Shown here: piece after piece, positions 1-11,000 of the stretch | Numbering within the stretch: the stretch's first letter is position 1 | How the letters are laid out: each line of letters begins with the position of its first letter | Assembly: GCA_037974665.1 (NCBI GenBank) | Contig: CM075782.1 | Coordinates: 43,886,851-43,950,850 of the forward strand | Direction: 5' to 3' | DNA length: 64,000 nt | From: Ehretia macrophylla | Taxonomy: Eukaryota > Streptophyta > Magnoliopsida > Boraginales > Ehretiaceae | Translations under genes and position numbers: made by a program | Notes under the pieces: model-generated | Told to the model about the DNA's origin: nothing | Database searches by the model: none | The model's input: only the letters and a program-made list of their open reading frames with translations

Positions 1-304
1 GATGTATACTCCCTTTAAGCTCTATAGAATCCAGGCTCAGGATGAATGCTGGCACCATGCTTAACACATCCAATTCGAACAAAGTTTTGTTAGTTTTGAG
101 ATTCCGTAAGTAACTCTGTGCTAAAGGAAGAAGAAAATGAAATACGAACAACCGCGCTGGTTGTAATAAATCGATTGTAGTATAAGAAAAAAAATGCCAA
201 GAAGGAAAAGGTACGTCTCACTCAAAGCTCTCTACAAGTGAACCACCGCCCTTATTTTATCATCCCCCAACTCCGTTCAGGAGGAAAGCCTATCCCCTTT
301 GCTT
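1..304. other. Mitochondrial-derived spacer upstream of psi-atp6
   Basis: No gene is recognised here. The stretch runs without a break into the psi-atp6 leader frame that begins at 305, so it is most simply the mitochondrial 5' flank carried in with the NUMT. That origin is inferred from position; no motif proves it. Confidence 0.45.
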
Positions 305-660
305 ATGGAAATCAACATCCCTACTCTTTCTCCGCCGCATACGATCGACATACCTTCGTCGTATCATAGAGGCGATGTTCCCAAACTTGATGCTTCTTAA
401 TCAGAATCAGACATATTATCTGATATTAATACCCAAAAGGGTGAGAGCTCGGGCGTGGAGATTTCTTCCGCCTAGGAAGAAATAGAAGAGGAGGTTGCTA
501 GCATTGCTAGGGAAAATGGATTCCATTTGGACGAAGAGGCACCCCATGTTTTGGGACAACGGGTTCATGGGGAATCATCAAATCTCTTTACTGTACACGA
601 TATTTTGTCCGATCTCAGAAGAAATAGAGAAAAAAATGACTGGTTTGGGCAAGCTATTGA
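305..660 (+). pseudogene. atp6: psi-atp6, N-terminal presequence part
   Basis: Broken start of a plant mitochondrial ATP synthase subunit a gene (F0 sector, inner membrane). One frame runs from the ATG at 305 to 660, with in-frame stops TAA near 401 and TAG near 470. Its last readable part, 527-660, ends in DWFGQAID. Plant atp6 genes often encode a long, poorly conserved N-terminal presequence before the core, and this stretch fits that place. The frame is cut at 660 by the solo LTR at 661-3491. Removing the LTR and one ATTGA repeat rejoins it in phase with the atp6 core at 3497. The atp6 identity of this part rests on that continuity rather than on a motif. Both the stops and the insertion make it non-functional. 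Confidence 0.65.
656..660. repeat. TSD ATTGA, left (pair at 3492-3496)
   Basis: Five-base target duplication of solo LTR G. The right copy is at 3492-3496 and the match is exact. It also marks the point where the psi-atp6 frame resumes. Confidence 0.9.
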
Positions 661-3491
661 TGTAACACCCCGATCATTCTCGAGACCGGGAGTTCTATCA
701 ATCAATCTAATCACAACCCAATTCCAAACCCGGGCATAATTTTAGGGAAAGACGGACGGAGTCTCCCCTATTTCTAGGCGAAATGTAAAACCTGTAATAG
801 CATATAAGTGGACCAGCACCGTGTCCAACCATACAAACACCTCAAGGCCATCCGAGCCTTGGTTCTCAACAAGCGAACACAACCAAATATACATTTCCAA
901 TTTAAAAGCTAACCTATCTCTTTTCACTTTTGACAAGAACATTCATGCTAGGCAATTAAGCTACACTAACCCATTACATAAAATAGACTATCATACCATT
1001 TTAACTCTTTTCCTTTGGACATTACAAACATGCATTAAAGTTAAGCTATACTAACTAGATACATAATCTAACTTATCAAACCACTTCAATAATCTAATAA
1101 AACTTATATTACATTCCTTTTTAACATTAAATACAAACAACACATGAACATACATCTTTGCATCTTTGACAACTCAAGCCACATAGCACGCAAGACAACT
1201 CTTCAAGCACGAACTTTCACGTAATCACGAACTTTCCAACTAACATGGCATTTCCTGAAATGTGGTGGTGAGGAGTGAGTATACACAACACGTATACTCA
1301 GTGAGGGCGAGACAGATATTGAATTGGAGAGAAAGAAAGCCGTGCAATGCAAATAAGATGGTTAAGCAATATAACTGATAAATAAGCAATCAAGACAAAC
1401 AATCAATACAATAAGTAATTACTGAAAGCATTAGAACAACCATTCAAAGCTATACCACACTCTGAAGACTATGGTTCACTCATACGAGCAATGTACCATT
1501 TCACGAGCGATACATCAATCTCGAGCTTGATGTTGACAACAATGACAATAAGTGCGCAACCACCTTATAACTTCGGTTTGGAATACCCCGGAAGTATCCA
1601 TCAATTCTACGACCCAAATCTCCCTGGGAGGCAACCCAAGCGAGAAAAAGGAATAGGACATAGAGCTAGAGCCACCAACACTGGCAGCCCGAGACTACCC
1701 AGAGAGGCCCATCACTCACGTGCCTGACACTATGCAATGCAAGACACGACACAAGGCGATAACGAGCGATAGCACAACAATACAGATTAGAGGAGATAAA
1801 CGAGATATCAAGCATTTACAACTAATACTAGCATTCAATTAACTTTTAAAGCATAATATCTTTAATAGCAACAATAACACCAATTAAACAAGTAACAACA
1901 ATTCAAACACGAAAACGACAAATATCACTATTCAATCCCTAACTTCCAAAGGCAATTACGAGCAAATGAGCTACGGGATTAGGAAATCGATTTCACTACA
2001 TTCACTCATGCACTACAAGGCACGTTTCTATGTTACTAAACTTCACTTTCTCACCCGAGGCCCGAAAGTTCACCTACTGCGTTTGAACTACAGCTATACT
2101 AACCGGTCATTCAATCAATGCCACAACAGCGCCAAAAGTGCTTCCATACCCTCAATTGCAAAACCCCCAACTCAATTCGAGCACGGTCAACTTTTGGTCA
2201 AACGGCCCCATTACGTTTCTTTGTCTAATTTCTAATTTTAACAAAGGCCGATCCATTTTTATTGCACATTTTATCTTTCTATCACTAATGGCACCTATCC
2301 AAATCAAGCAATCACAATTCGGATCGAAATCCAAAATTCTAGGGTTTACTATTCATAATTCACTATTTATTGTTCTTCCCCAATTTCAAATACGCAGTTT
2401 CAATAGTAAAAATTGCTAAATAACTATCAAGCAATGCTCTACGAACCCTAAAGAAGCATTTCCAATCAATTTCAAGCATTATAACGCATTAAATATCAAA
2501 TCTAAAAATTTGAATCAAAAATCAAATTTCATATAATATGCACAAAAGCGTGAAAACCCTCACAGAGATTGAAGACCAAGACCCGCAAGGACCCGAGCCC
2601 CGAGCCCCGAGCAATTCCACGCGCAATTGTAGAAGAAAATGCAAGAAAAACCTTTTCTTTTTCTCCTTGAGACCATTCGGCCATGGCAAGGACATGGATG
2701 GCATTTGTGGTTTTGTTTTTTTTTGATTTTAGCCTTGTTTTATTATTTAAAAGGTGACAAGGGAATTTTGGTCATTTGCAAAATCAAGCTTAGTTAAAAA
2801 TGGTCAAATAAGCTTATTTTAATGCCATTAAATCTAATTCAAGTTAAAACAATGCAATTAAATGAAAAACAACTAAAACTAGTTAAATTAAGCTAAAAAT
2901 ATTTTCCACTAAGTCCGAAGAATATTTCTCTAACTCTCATTTTTGAAATACTACGATCGAACGGTCATTAAACGATCGCTAATCAAATGATGTACAATAA
3001 CATAAAACTATAATTTTTGAAAAGCAGAATAGTAGAATCGTTTAAAATTTACCCCGGCTAGGAGTTACTTTTCTCATTTAATTGAAAACTGAGTAATTTT
3101 AATGCAAGACAACCAAAACCGATTATTAAAATAATCAAAACAATCAAAGTAATCAATATTCATTTAAAATAATTAATTTAACTATTTCTAGAATATTTTA
3201 AAGAATTATGAAGTTAATATTAAGTTACAAATGAATAAGTTAATATAAACACGTAGTCAAATACAATTAAACACTAACATTTAAGATGACACTTAATTAA
3301 TCACAAGAGAATAATTTCAATTACTATAATTATTAGAAATAGGTAATAATCTTTTAATTAATTAATCTAAATCTTTTGAATTCTTCTAAAAGAAATAGCA
3401 GAACAGTGAAAATTAGATGATTTAACTAATTAAACATTTAATTAAATGCAGTCAAATGCCATTAAATGCATGCCGATTTCGGGTTATCACA
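661..3491 (-). mobile_element. Solo LTR G, Ty3/gypsy type, inserted in psi-atp6
   Basis: A 2831-bp solo LTR. On the plus strand it starts TGTAACACCCCG and ends GTTATCACA, so it has TG...CA ends in minus orientation. The flanks are exact 5-bp repeats ATTGA at 656-660 and 3492-3496. There is no PBS, PPT or internal region, so unequal recombination between two LTRs probably removed them. Its end modules match element H: CCCCGAT start, CTCGAGACCGG, and AAGGCCATCCGAGCCTT at 844-860. It also holds the acceptor hairpin (1276-1300) described in the findings. Open frames inside are short and look like chance. Confidence 0.9.
1276..1300 (-). other. Acceptor-side hairpin in solo LTR G
   Basis: TGAGTATAC pairs perfectly over 9 bp with GTATACTCA across a 7-nt loop. 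On the minus strand it lies just 5' of a TTTCAG acceptor-like site (CTGAAA at 1255-1260). It corresponds to hairpins in elements A, B, C, D, E, F and H, whose inner stem sequences differ but still pair. Confidence 0.7.
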
Positions 3492-3496
3492 ATTGA

Positions 3497-3671
3497 CATA
3501 TGGTCGCGTCAATTTATCATACCAGACATCCCCTCTCCATTAGAACAGTTTGACATTCCCCCCGTACTAGTAGACTTTTATTTCTTATTCAGAAATCCAT
3601 CTTTGTTTATGCTACTAACTCTCGGTTTGGTCCTACTTTTGCTTCATTTTGTTACTAAAAATGGAAGAGGA
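3497..3671 (+). pseudogene. atp6: psi-atp6, start of core domain, truncated
   Basis: Continuation of psi-atp6 after the solo LTR. The frame reads through SPLEQFDI and then RNPSLFMLLTLGLVLLLLHF, which is the recognisable start of the plant ATP6 core, including its first membrane helix. The atp6 match stops shortly after HFVTKNGRGS, near 3671, and the next bases belong to the 5' end of atp9 in another frame. About 200 residues of a normal core are missing, including the proton-channel arginine helix. The atp6/atp9 joint could have formed in the donor mitochondrion, where recombinant genes are common, or after transfer. Confidence 0.82.
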
Positions 3672-3678
3672 AGTTTAG

Positions 3679-3900
3679 GTAGAAGGGGAAAAATCAATGG
3701 GTGCCAGAGCTGCAACAATTGCTTCAGCGGGAGTTGTTGTCGGTATTGGAAACATCCTTAGTTCCTCGATTAATTCCATGGTGCTAAATCCACCATTGGT
3801 TAAACAATTATTTGGTTATGCCATTTTGGGCTTTGCTCTAACCGAAGCTATTGCATTGTTTGCCCCAATGATGGCCTTTCTGATCTCATCCGTATTTTGA
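3679..3900 (+). pseudogene. atp9: psi-atp9, near full length, start codon lost
   Basis: Copy of mitochondrial ATP synthase subunit c, the proton-carrying ring subunit. From 3679 the frame reads [18 protein letters not shown], matching codons 2 onward of plant atp9, and ends at TGA 3898-3900. That is 73 codons, the usual size less the initiator. The normal ATG is replaced by TAG at 3676-3678. The helix-2 segment [19 protein letters not shown] keeps the ion-binding glutamate in FALTEAI. The end reads [13 protein letters not shown]: the proline and serines sit where plant atp9 DNA typically encodes P/S and RNA editing changes them to L/F. So this is a copy of unedited DNA, not of an edited transcript. 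Helix 1 has several unusual changes ([16 protein letters not shown]). Confidence 0.9.
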
Positions 3901-3991
3901 TTGAAGAATGAAGGTTTTTCATTCAACCAACTATCTTTTTGAAGCAGATAGTTCACAGTGCTTATTTTATAGATACTTATAAAGCCAACTC

Positions 3992-4547
3992 ATGTTTCCA
4001 CTCTATTTTCATTACGAAGATGTATCACGTCAAGACCCGTTGCTCAAACTGAATCACGCCAACGTTATGGAAGTTCCTGGATCGTGTAAAATAAGAGTAG
4101 TACCAAAGATAGCACCTTCTATCAAAAATGGAAAATTGGCTATGGAAATTCCGCGCGGTCAGAAATTAATACAGACACAAAAGGGCTTCGACAGGAAAGT
4201 CATTTCGATCCAATCCATTCTTGGGGTCAAATAAAGACAAAAAAGGATATGTCAATGACCTAGCACGACAAAGCACTCTCCGAGGGCATGGAATGTCTAA
4301 TTTTTTGGTCAGAATCTCCACAGTAATGTCTCTATTAGATTCTCCGGTCGAAATACGAGAAAACTCCATTCAATTCTCAATGGAAATGGAGTTTTACGAA
4401 TTTTCCCTGGAACTGAAAGATCATTTCAAGATCTTCGAACATATTCGAGGGTTCAATGTGACTATTGTCACTTCAGCCAACACACAAGATGAGACTTTAC
4501 CACCATGGAGCGGCTTTTTACAAAAGGATAAGGGGGAAACTCAGTAA
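3992..4547 (+). pseudogene. rpl5: psi-rpl5, mitochondrial ribosomal protein L5
   Basis: Decayed rpl5 gene for the 5S-rRNA-binding protein L5 of the large mitochondrial subunit. The frame opens at ATG 3992 ([20 protein letters not shown]) and includes the family-typical [12 protein letters not shown]. It shifts by +1 near 4186, where an extra T appears in GGCTTCGACA. It then continues in the other frame as [35 protein letters not shown] and SGFLQK to TAA 4545-4547. Apart from the shift the copy is nearly full length, with a small change near [13 protein letters not shown]. The stop lies one base before the ATG of psi-rps14, the tight rpl5-rps14 order common in plant mitochondrial DNA. Confidence 0.92.
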
Positions 4548-4548
4548 G

Positions 4549-4850
4549 ATGTTGGAGAAGCGAAATATACGAGATCACAAACGTAGACTACTCACGGCTA
4601 AATATGAATTGAGACGAAAGCTTTATAAAGCCTTGTGTAAAGATCCCGATCTTTCGTCTGATATGTAGACAAACATTGTTATAAGTTGTCCAAGTTTCTA
4701 AGAAATAGTTCATTTGCACGAGTAAAAAATTGATGTATGTCCACGGGTCACCCTCGTTCCGTATATGAGTTCTTTCGAATTTCTCGTATTGTTTTTCGTG
4801 GATTAGCATCTCAAGGTCCTTTGATGGGCATAAAGAAATCGTCTTGGTAG
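4549..4850 (+). pseudogene. rps14: psi-rps14, mitochondrial ribosomal protein S14
   Basis: Decayed rps14 gene (small-subunit protein uS14). From ATG 4549 it reads MLEKRNIRDHKRRLLTAKY and ELRRKLYKALCKDP, then meets TAG at 4666-4668. A one-base loss follows, and the 3' half is readable in another frame (VYEFFRISRIVFRGLAS, then GPLMGIKKSSW) to TAG 4848-4850. Total length is 302 bp, one base short of the usual 303. rps14 is a pseudogene in many angiosperm mitochondria, so it may already have been broken before transfer. It follows psi-rpl5 after one base and precedes psi-cob, a common gene order. Confidence 0.92.
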
Positions 4851-6142
4851 CAACCACCAAACCAATAGAACAAGGCTTAGCTCTGCAGCTGGTCTACAAG
4901 CAAGGTGAGTAGGTCCATTCCTGGCTGGCTCCAGACCGAAAAGACCTAACGGAGAATCCCTTATCTCGGATCGGAGATGCTAACGGGGCGGGAATCGAAG
5001 TGGGTGACCTCTCTACTGCCTCTTGTCAAGTATGCTCCCCAGACATAGACTAAATACAAGGTAGAATATCATCGTGTGAACATAACATTACGAATGTAAC
5101 TTCCAAGGGATCGACCCCTATTCTAAATATAGTAAGGCAGAGAACTCTTGTTCGTTTGAGCGTCGTAGTGCGGAGGTTATTCCCATCATTGAAGTCAGAG
5201 TGTAGGACTAAGCCTTCTGAATGAGAAAGAAAAAGAGTGCTTAGTTTCGTTGGAAAAACCAAGGCAAATATCATATTGACTTTCTCTCGCCTTACTTCTA
5301 AAGATAGATAGAAAAGGTTAGAGAAAGTGACTTTATGAGATTCTCTCATTTCTAAAGCTGTGCAAGGCAGCCTCCCCAGAACAAAGTCCCATATCTCTTT
5401 TCCTCCCTTTAATGAAAGACCCTCGCCTCACTTCCTATTCATTTGTGGGTCTGGACCCTTTGGCCTTTTTTTTTTCAAGAGGTGATTTCGAGAATCAACC
5501 AACCGACAAATCCGTAGCCCAAGTGACTCACAGCCTCCCTCTCACCCAAATGAAATGTGGGATTAATCAAATCAATATTTTGATTGATTCAGGGCAGAGC
5601 GAAGCTAAATTCAATCAAGGCAAGGGGGCTTACTTTTCCTGAGGCTGAGTAATCCTATTCCAATTTAGCTATGCTAATGGAAGAGGAAAAGATTTCAGAT
5701 GATATGGACCCCCAAGACTCTGTCTCGCTTGGTGGACAAAATCTTCTCTCTTTTTAGAATTCTTTCTCCCACACACCCTTGCCCACTTTCACCGAGGAGG
5801 AAAAAATAATCTTCCAAGTGGATAGAGACCTAAATTTCAATTAGATTCATTCCTAAGCTTGCTTTGTTGCAGCAAGATTATTAGTCCGAGAGTGCTAGAG
5901 AGAAGAGAAAGCGGTAAAAACCTCTTTGATTTGGTCAACGAGCAGTCGGACGACTCTTCAGTAACCCAGGATGACCTGACCCCTTCGACGCTTCTTTCGT
6001 TGTACACCCCCTCCATCATTTGGAGGTGGAAGAAAGGGTACTCTATCTTTTAATATATATATATATATATATAATGGGGCCCCAGAACGCTAAAATGTAG
6101 GGGAACAAGAGTTGTCACGATAGAAAAGAAAAAAAAAAAGAA
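4851..6142. other. Mitochondrial intergenic spacer rps14-cob
   Basis: A 1.3-kb spacer with no supported gene; open frames are short and unrelated to known families as far as I can tell. Base composition and the G/C patches (near 4990 and 5920) resemble plant mitochondrial spacer rather than the A/T-rich LTRs. It contains the AT microsatellite at 6053-6073. Confidence 0.6.
6053..6073. repeat. AT dinucleotide microsatellite
   Basis: About ten uninterrupted AT units in the rps14-cob spacer. It was probably expanded after transfer to the nucleus, but this cannot be shown here. Confidence 0.85.
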
Positions 6143-7321
6143 ATGACTAAAAGGAACGAACGATTATCTCTTCTTAAACAACGTATATCCTTCACACTTA
6201 ATTAGCATTTGATAGATTATCCAACCCCGAGCAATCTTAGTTATTGGTAGGGGTTCGGTTCGTTAGCTGGTATTTGTTTAGTCATTCAGATAGTGACTGG
6301 TGTTTTTTTAGCTATGCATTACATACCTCATGTAGATGTAGCTTTCAACAACGTAGAACACATTATGAGAGATATTGAAGGGGGCTGGTTGCTTCGTTAT
6401 ATGCATGCTAATGGGGCAAGTATGTTTCTCATTGTGGTTCACCTTCATATTTTTCGTGGTCTATATCATGCGAGTTATAATAGTCCTAGGAAATTTGTTC
6501 GGTGTCTCTGGAATTGTAATCTTCCTATTAATGATTGTAACAACTTTTATAGGATATGTACTACCTTGGGGTTAGATAAGCTTTTGGGGAGCTACAATAA
6601 TTACAAGCTTAGCTAGCGCCATACCTGTAGTAGGAGATACCATAATAACCTGGCTTTGGGGTGGTTTCTCCGTGGACAATGCCACCTTAAATCATTTTTT
6701 TATTCTTCATCATTTACTCCCCTTTATTTTAGTAGGTGCCAGTCTTCTTCAGCTGGCCGCATTGCATCAATATGGATCAAATAATCCATTGGGTGTACAT
6801 TCAAAGATGGATAAAATAGCTTACCCCTATTTTTATGTAAAGGATCTAGTAGGTTGGGTAGCTTTTGCTATCTTTTTTTCCATTTGGATTTTTTATGGTC
6901 CTAATGTTTTGGGGCATCCCGACACTATATACCTACTAATCCGATGCCTACCCTGCCTCATATTGTGCTGGAATGGTATTTCCTACCGATCCATGCCATT
7001 CTTCGTAGTATACCTGACAAAGCGGGAGGTGTAGCTGCAATAGTACCGGTTTTTATATGTCTGTTGGCTTTAGCTTTTTTTAAAAGTATGTATGTACGTA
7101 GTTCAAGTTTTCACCCGATTCACCAAGGAATATTTTGGTTGCTTTTGGCGGATCGCTTACTACTAGGTTGGATTGGATGTCAACCTGTGGAGGCACCATT
7201 TGTTACTATTGGACAAATTTCTCATTTTGTTTTCCTCTTGTTCTTTGCCATAACACCCATTCTGGGACGACTTGGAAGAGGAATTCCTAATTCTTACACG
7301 GATGAGACTGATCACACTTGA
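6143..7321 (+). pseudogene. cob: psi-cob, apocytochrome b, full-length decayed copy
   Basis: Complete but dead copy of cytochrome b, the haem-bearing core of respiratory complex III. It runs from ATG 6143 to TGA 7319-7321, 1179 bp against the usual 1182. Recognisable blocks are [98 protein letters not shown] and RGIPNSYTDETDHT. Lesions: TAG at 6203-6205, TAG at 6248-6250 (second tryptophan of the usual pair), +1 near 6509, TAG at 6573-6575, loss of one codon near 6823 and -1 near 6921. The two shifts cancel. Each stop is explained by one C-to-T or G-to-A change from the family codon. Confidence 0.95.
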
Positions 7322-7581
7322 TCAGTGAAAAATTCTAACACCAATCATTTACGAGTGAGTATTACATCAAGAATTGACAAGCGGATGAGTTTTCTAGGCC
7401 TAAGCGGTGGCATATTTTGAGGGGGCAGCTATTGTAAAACCTAGAAACGCAAAAGCGGCAAATCACTTCTACCGAGTTTCCCAACAGTAGCTTAGCTTAG
7501 TAGCTTAACTATTTCTACTGGCGTGGCACTGCTGGATGCTTTTGATCAATAGGAAGAGGAGGAGGAAAAAAAAAGCTTATG
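7322..7581. other. Mitochondrial spacer cob-rps1
   Basis: No gene recognised. It is continuous with psi-cob and psi-rps1 and best read as the original mitochondrial spacer. Confidence 0.6.
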
Positions 7582-8187
7582 ATGAGCATCTATTTGAGTT
7601 GATCATTTCCAAGATCTAATTCCATAATTTTCTTATGTAGTGGAAACGCCTTACAATCTGAAGTTTTACGCTTAAGGGAAGAAATGTACTTGGTAGATAC
7701 AGGACTTGGGATCCTTAGAATTTGTATACAAGATGAGCCTACAGGAGTGCCAATCAACCGAGCCACCAGGTTTAAGAATAAGGTGGGATCCCTAGATCTA
7801 GTGGCCAGTGAATCACTGATCAAAGAGAAGATTTTGGAGAGATTCTTCATTGATCTAGTAGCCGGTGAATCACTGATCAAAGAGCGAGCAGCTGCCAGGT
7901 TTAATGATTTGGTGGGATCCACAGATGTAGTGGCTGGTGAACCGCTTCTTCTTCTTCCACAAAGATTCAGACAAAAGAAAGCTTGGATGGAACTGAACAA
8001 GATTTGGCAAACGAATACAAAGGTCAAAGACTTTATTATTGAGAAAGTAAAAGGAGGTTATTTAGTAGCCAATGCAAGTTTCATTACTTTTCTTCTATTC
8101 TGTCCTCTCAAAAGTCAAAGGATATCGACTGATCGATTCACCATTGAGAGAATTAACCCCAAAAAGATGAATATTGTGGTATTCTAA
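7582..8187 (+). pseudogene. rps1: psi-rps1, near-intact mitochondrial ribosomal protein S1
   Basis: Copy of mitochondrial rps1 (short plant-type S1 of the small subunit). The frame from ATG 7582 reads MSIYLS, meets TGA at 7600-7602 (a CGA arginine codon by family expectation, one C-to-T change), then stays open to TAA 8185-8187. Readable parts include LVASESLIKEKILERFFIDL, DLVGSTDVVAGEPLLLLP, the S1-like end NTKVKDFIIEKVKGGYLVAN and the C-terminus RFTIERINPKKMNIVVF. Length is 201 codons plus stop, about family size. DLVA(S/G)ESLIKE occurs twice, as in intact genes. One nonsense codon is the only clear lesion. rps1 has been lost from many angiosperm mitochondria, so it gives a hint about the donor lineage. 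Confidence 0.85.
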
Positions 8188-8513
8188 TGTAGATCAAACA
8201 AGAACTTGATGAGCGAAATCCACTAACAAAAAAAAAGAGCACTCTCTATCACCTTAATCCATTCTTTTGTTGAGGGTCTTCTACTTTTTCCAGCCCTCTA
8301 TTTACATAGCAAAGAAAGGCAAAGACTCTTGCTTGAATGCGTGACTGCGGCACGCCTATTACCCTAGCACAACACTCTAAAATTCATATTGGGTTGAGCA
8401 AGAATACTGCGACTAGGAAGACGAAGAATGGAATTAAAAGCATAGTCTCAATAAAAAGAATGAAAAACCAACCTACAAGTGTAGGATTTGGATGGAGTCT
8501 CGCAGAAGAAAAT
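8188..8513. other. Mitochondrial-like spacer, left of element A
   Basis: No gene assigned. The sequence continues at 18546 once element A and one AAAAT repeat are removed. The minus strand has a hydrophobic stretch (readable as FILFIETMLLIPFFVFLVAV between about 8400 and 8470), which may be a relic of a membrane-protein gene. I could not match it to a known mitochondrial family. Confidence 0.45.
8509..8513. repeat. TSD AAAAT, left (pair at 18541-18545)
   Basis: Exact 5-bp target duplication flanking element A. The other copy is at 18541-18545. Confidence 0.9.
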
Positions 8514-11000
8514 TGTCACGCCCCGACCCAACCCCCAAGCTAAAGGTTAAGTCCGGACCCGACACACGGACAAAGTCTCCCCTGTACCGTGGACATTCTA
8601 AAAACCTGTAAACACTTAAACAAGGTCCCAACAATACAATACAAGCTTTTCTTAATTAAACAGCCAAGCTATAAGGCCATCCGAGCCTTATGGTACACAA
8701 TATCTCCAAAACACACAAGCATGCGAGAACTTGTTGACAGCATAGTTTTATAATCCTGACATTCTAGGAAATCAATAAAACAACTTAAAGGATAAAGCAT
8801 TCTACATTAACCATCCACTCCCAAGCATGCAAGGAAATAAGGCAAGAATAAAAGTTATTACAAGACATGGCTTCCAATTCTACACCACAATCTACTATCC
8901 TTCGACTTGCGCAACAAACTTATACATAGCCCTTAGGCCACAAAATAGAACATAAAACAATTAATTGAACTTTCCACATAGCAGCAAATTCATTAACCAC
9001 CTCAAGCTATCAGACACAGCAACTAAGGTAAAGGCTCGATCTGAACTTCTTCTTCCTCAACTAAATCAACAAGCTGGGGATCACCCTCAGCGTCTCCTGA
9101 AACAGATATCGAGGTATGAGCAACCCCTGTTGCCCAGTGAGGGATAAAGTCCCGGGGCGTGCAATGCAACAGATAATACAATTACTCAACAATAACACTT
9201 AAACAATTAAAGAAACAATGATACTTAAATAACCACACAATTAAAAGGATACATTTCAACAATCCCCTATACACCAATCTTCACTGGTCTTCAATCACGA
9301 TCCACGAACCACGAGCACGATCACGATAAGCCGGCATAATCCCCAAACACTCCAGTGGGTGTACTCCGGATGTACCCCGAATCCTACGACCCAACATCCC
9401 CTGGCAATCTCCGGACCAGGCGAATGAGGGAATAGGGCACGGAGTTTGAATATCCACTAGCAAGCCCTCTGCCGCCCAGCCGATATTCAACACATCCGCC
9501 CCTGACACTATGGTTGCGCAACCACTATGCAATGCACTCAATGATGGCAAGTTAATAGCAATAATATAAGCATTAACACATATGAGGATCAACAAAGTAG
9601 GTTGACCTCGTTGCAATTAGGATAGAAGCAAATATATAAGCTAATAAGCAGTTTACAAATGAACATATACCAAATAAGCATAGAATCATACCAAAAGCTC
9701 CAAATCAATTTAAAATCACATATAAACACTCAAGAAGTCCTGACATGGGTTTAGAAGTGTGAGACAACTTAAATTGCACCTAAACCTCTTTGTTTTTCGA
9801 ACTATTTCTCTTCCAAAACAAAGTTAATGATTTCATTTTCAAAGGAAACTCTCCCAACCTTCTAACTAACCCCCAAGGTACCCTCTCAACCCTCTAACTC
9901 ATTCAAATGCCCGCGTTTACCCCGAAAGCCCCAATTTCCCTCTTTTGGCTTTAAACTACACCTACATTGTCCGGACTTCACACAAGGGATATCAAAGCAT
10001 CTATAGCACCTAGATAGCCTAAGGATACTAGAATTGAAGCCCGAATCCACCCGGATTCGCATTAACCCCGAAAGCCCCAAATTAAAGTCGGCTATTTTCC
10101 ATTTTTAGGCAATTTAAGGGCAATGCAAGTGCACGGGGCTATTAGGCTATCTTCACTAACACCTATGGCATCTATTAGAAGCATTAAATCGAGCTAATTC
10201 GAGCAATTACACAAAACCCTAGAAAAACGTCACTATTCACCCTAAAAATCAAACTAACGATTCTAACCGTTTAAAAAGCGAAACAACGGCTCAAATGTGT
10301 TCTCTAGCATTCATATAGATGGTATATTAGCATAGATAACAATTACAATGGCATATAATCATATTTTCAACAAATCAAGAAATGAGTAACTATTTAAAAA
10401 TGCAAAAACAAGTCGTGAAATCCCTCACCAATACGCGTAGGAGCACCTAGGAACCTTGCAAACACCCTACACTAGTTGCTCAAGGCTTGGCTTGGCTTGA
10501 ATTGAAGAGTTGAAGATGAAAAATTTCTCCCAAGTGCAAAGAGGGGCTGTCGGGTTTGGCTCCTGATTTCAGCTTTTTATTTTTTTTTTCTTTTGCATTT
10601 TATGAGCTTAAGTGATATAATAAAGGGGTTAAGTTGAGGTGGGGTCATATGGGTGCTTAAGTGATCTAATAAAATACGCGTTGCTAGCTCCAAAACGAGG
10701 CTAATGTATAAAACTTAGGCTAGCTAATTAAATCTATAAAGTTATTACGTAATACTATTCACTCAACTACAAAAATCATTTTCTAAACGAGCTCTCCTAA
10801 CGCCGTTAGCTCAAATGCACATTTTTCCCACTACTTTTACAATTAATATGATTTAATAAAAATGTTACTTAACTAATAGAAGGCAGTTTAAAAACGGAGT
10901 GAATAGTAGTCACAAAAGTCAGTTAATAAGGCATAGAAGTAAATGCGCAAACAAGGGATGCAACAGTAATTAAATGCATGGCTAAAACCCGGGCGTCACA
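8514..11000 (-). repeat. Element A 3' LTR
   Basis: 2487 bp. It differs from the 5' LTR at scattered, mostly transition sites. Contains the LTR-end hairpin ATAAGGC/GCCTTAT (8671-8691), the acceptor hairpin (9117-9136) and, on the minus strand, a TTTCAG acceptor followed by a short acidic frame ending VEEEEVQIEPLP. The gag-pol frame runs 78 nt into it before stopping at 10923. Confidence 0.93.

Noticed and set aside
1..8513. That this is a mitochondrial genome
   Set aside because: Every recognised mitochondrial protein gene is broken, and five LTR insertions with exact 5-bp duplications nest around them. A nuclear insertion explains this better.
9281..9616. 111-aa minus-strand frame in element A LTR
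   Set aside because: The 16836-17156 copy shifts frame after a one-base indel, and no family motif is seen; likely chance openness in a G/C-richer LTR part.
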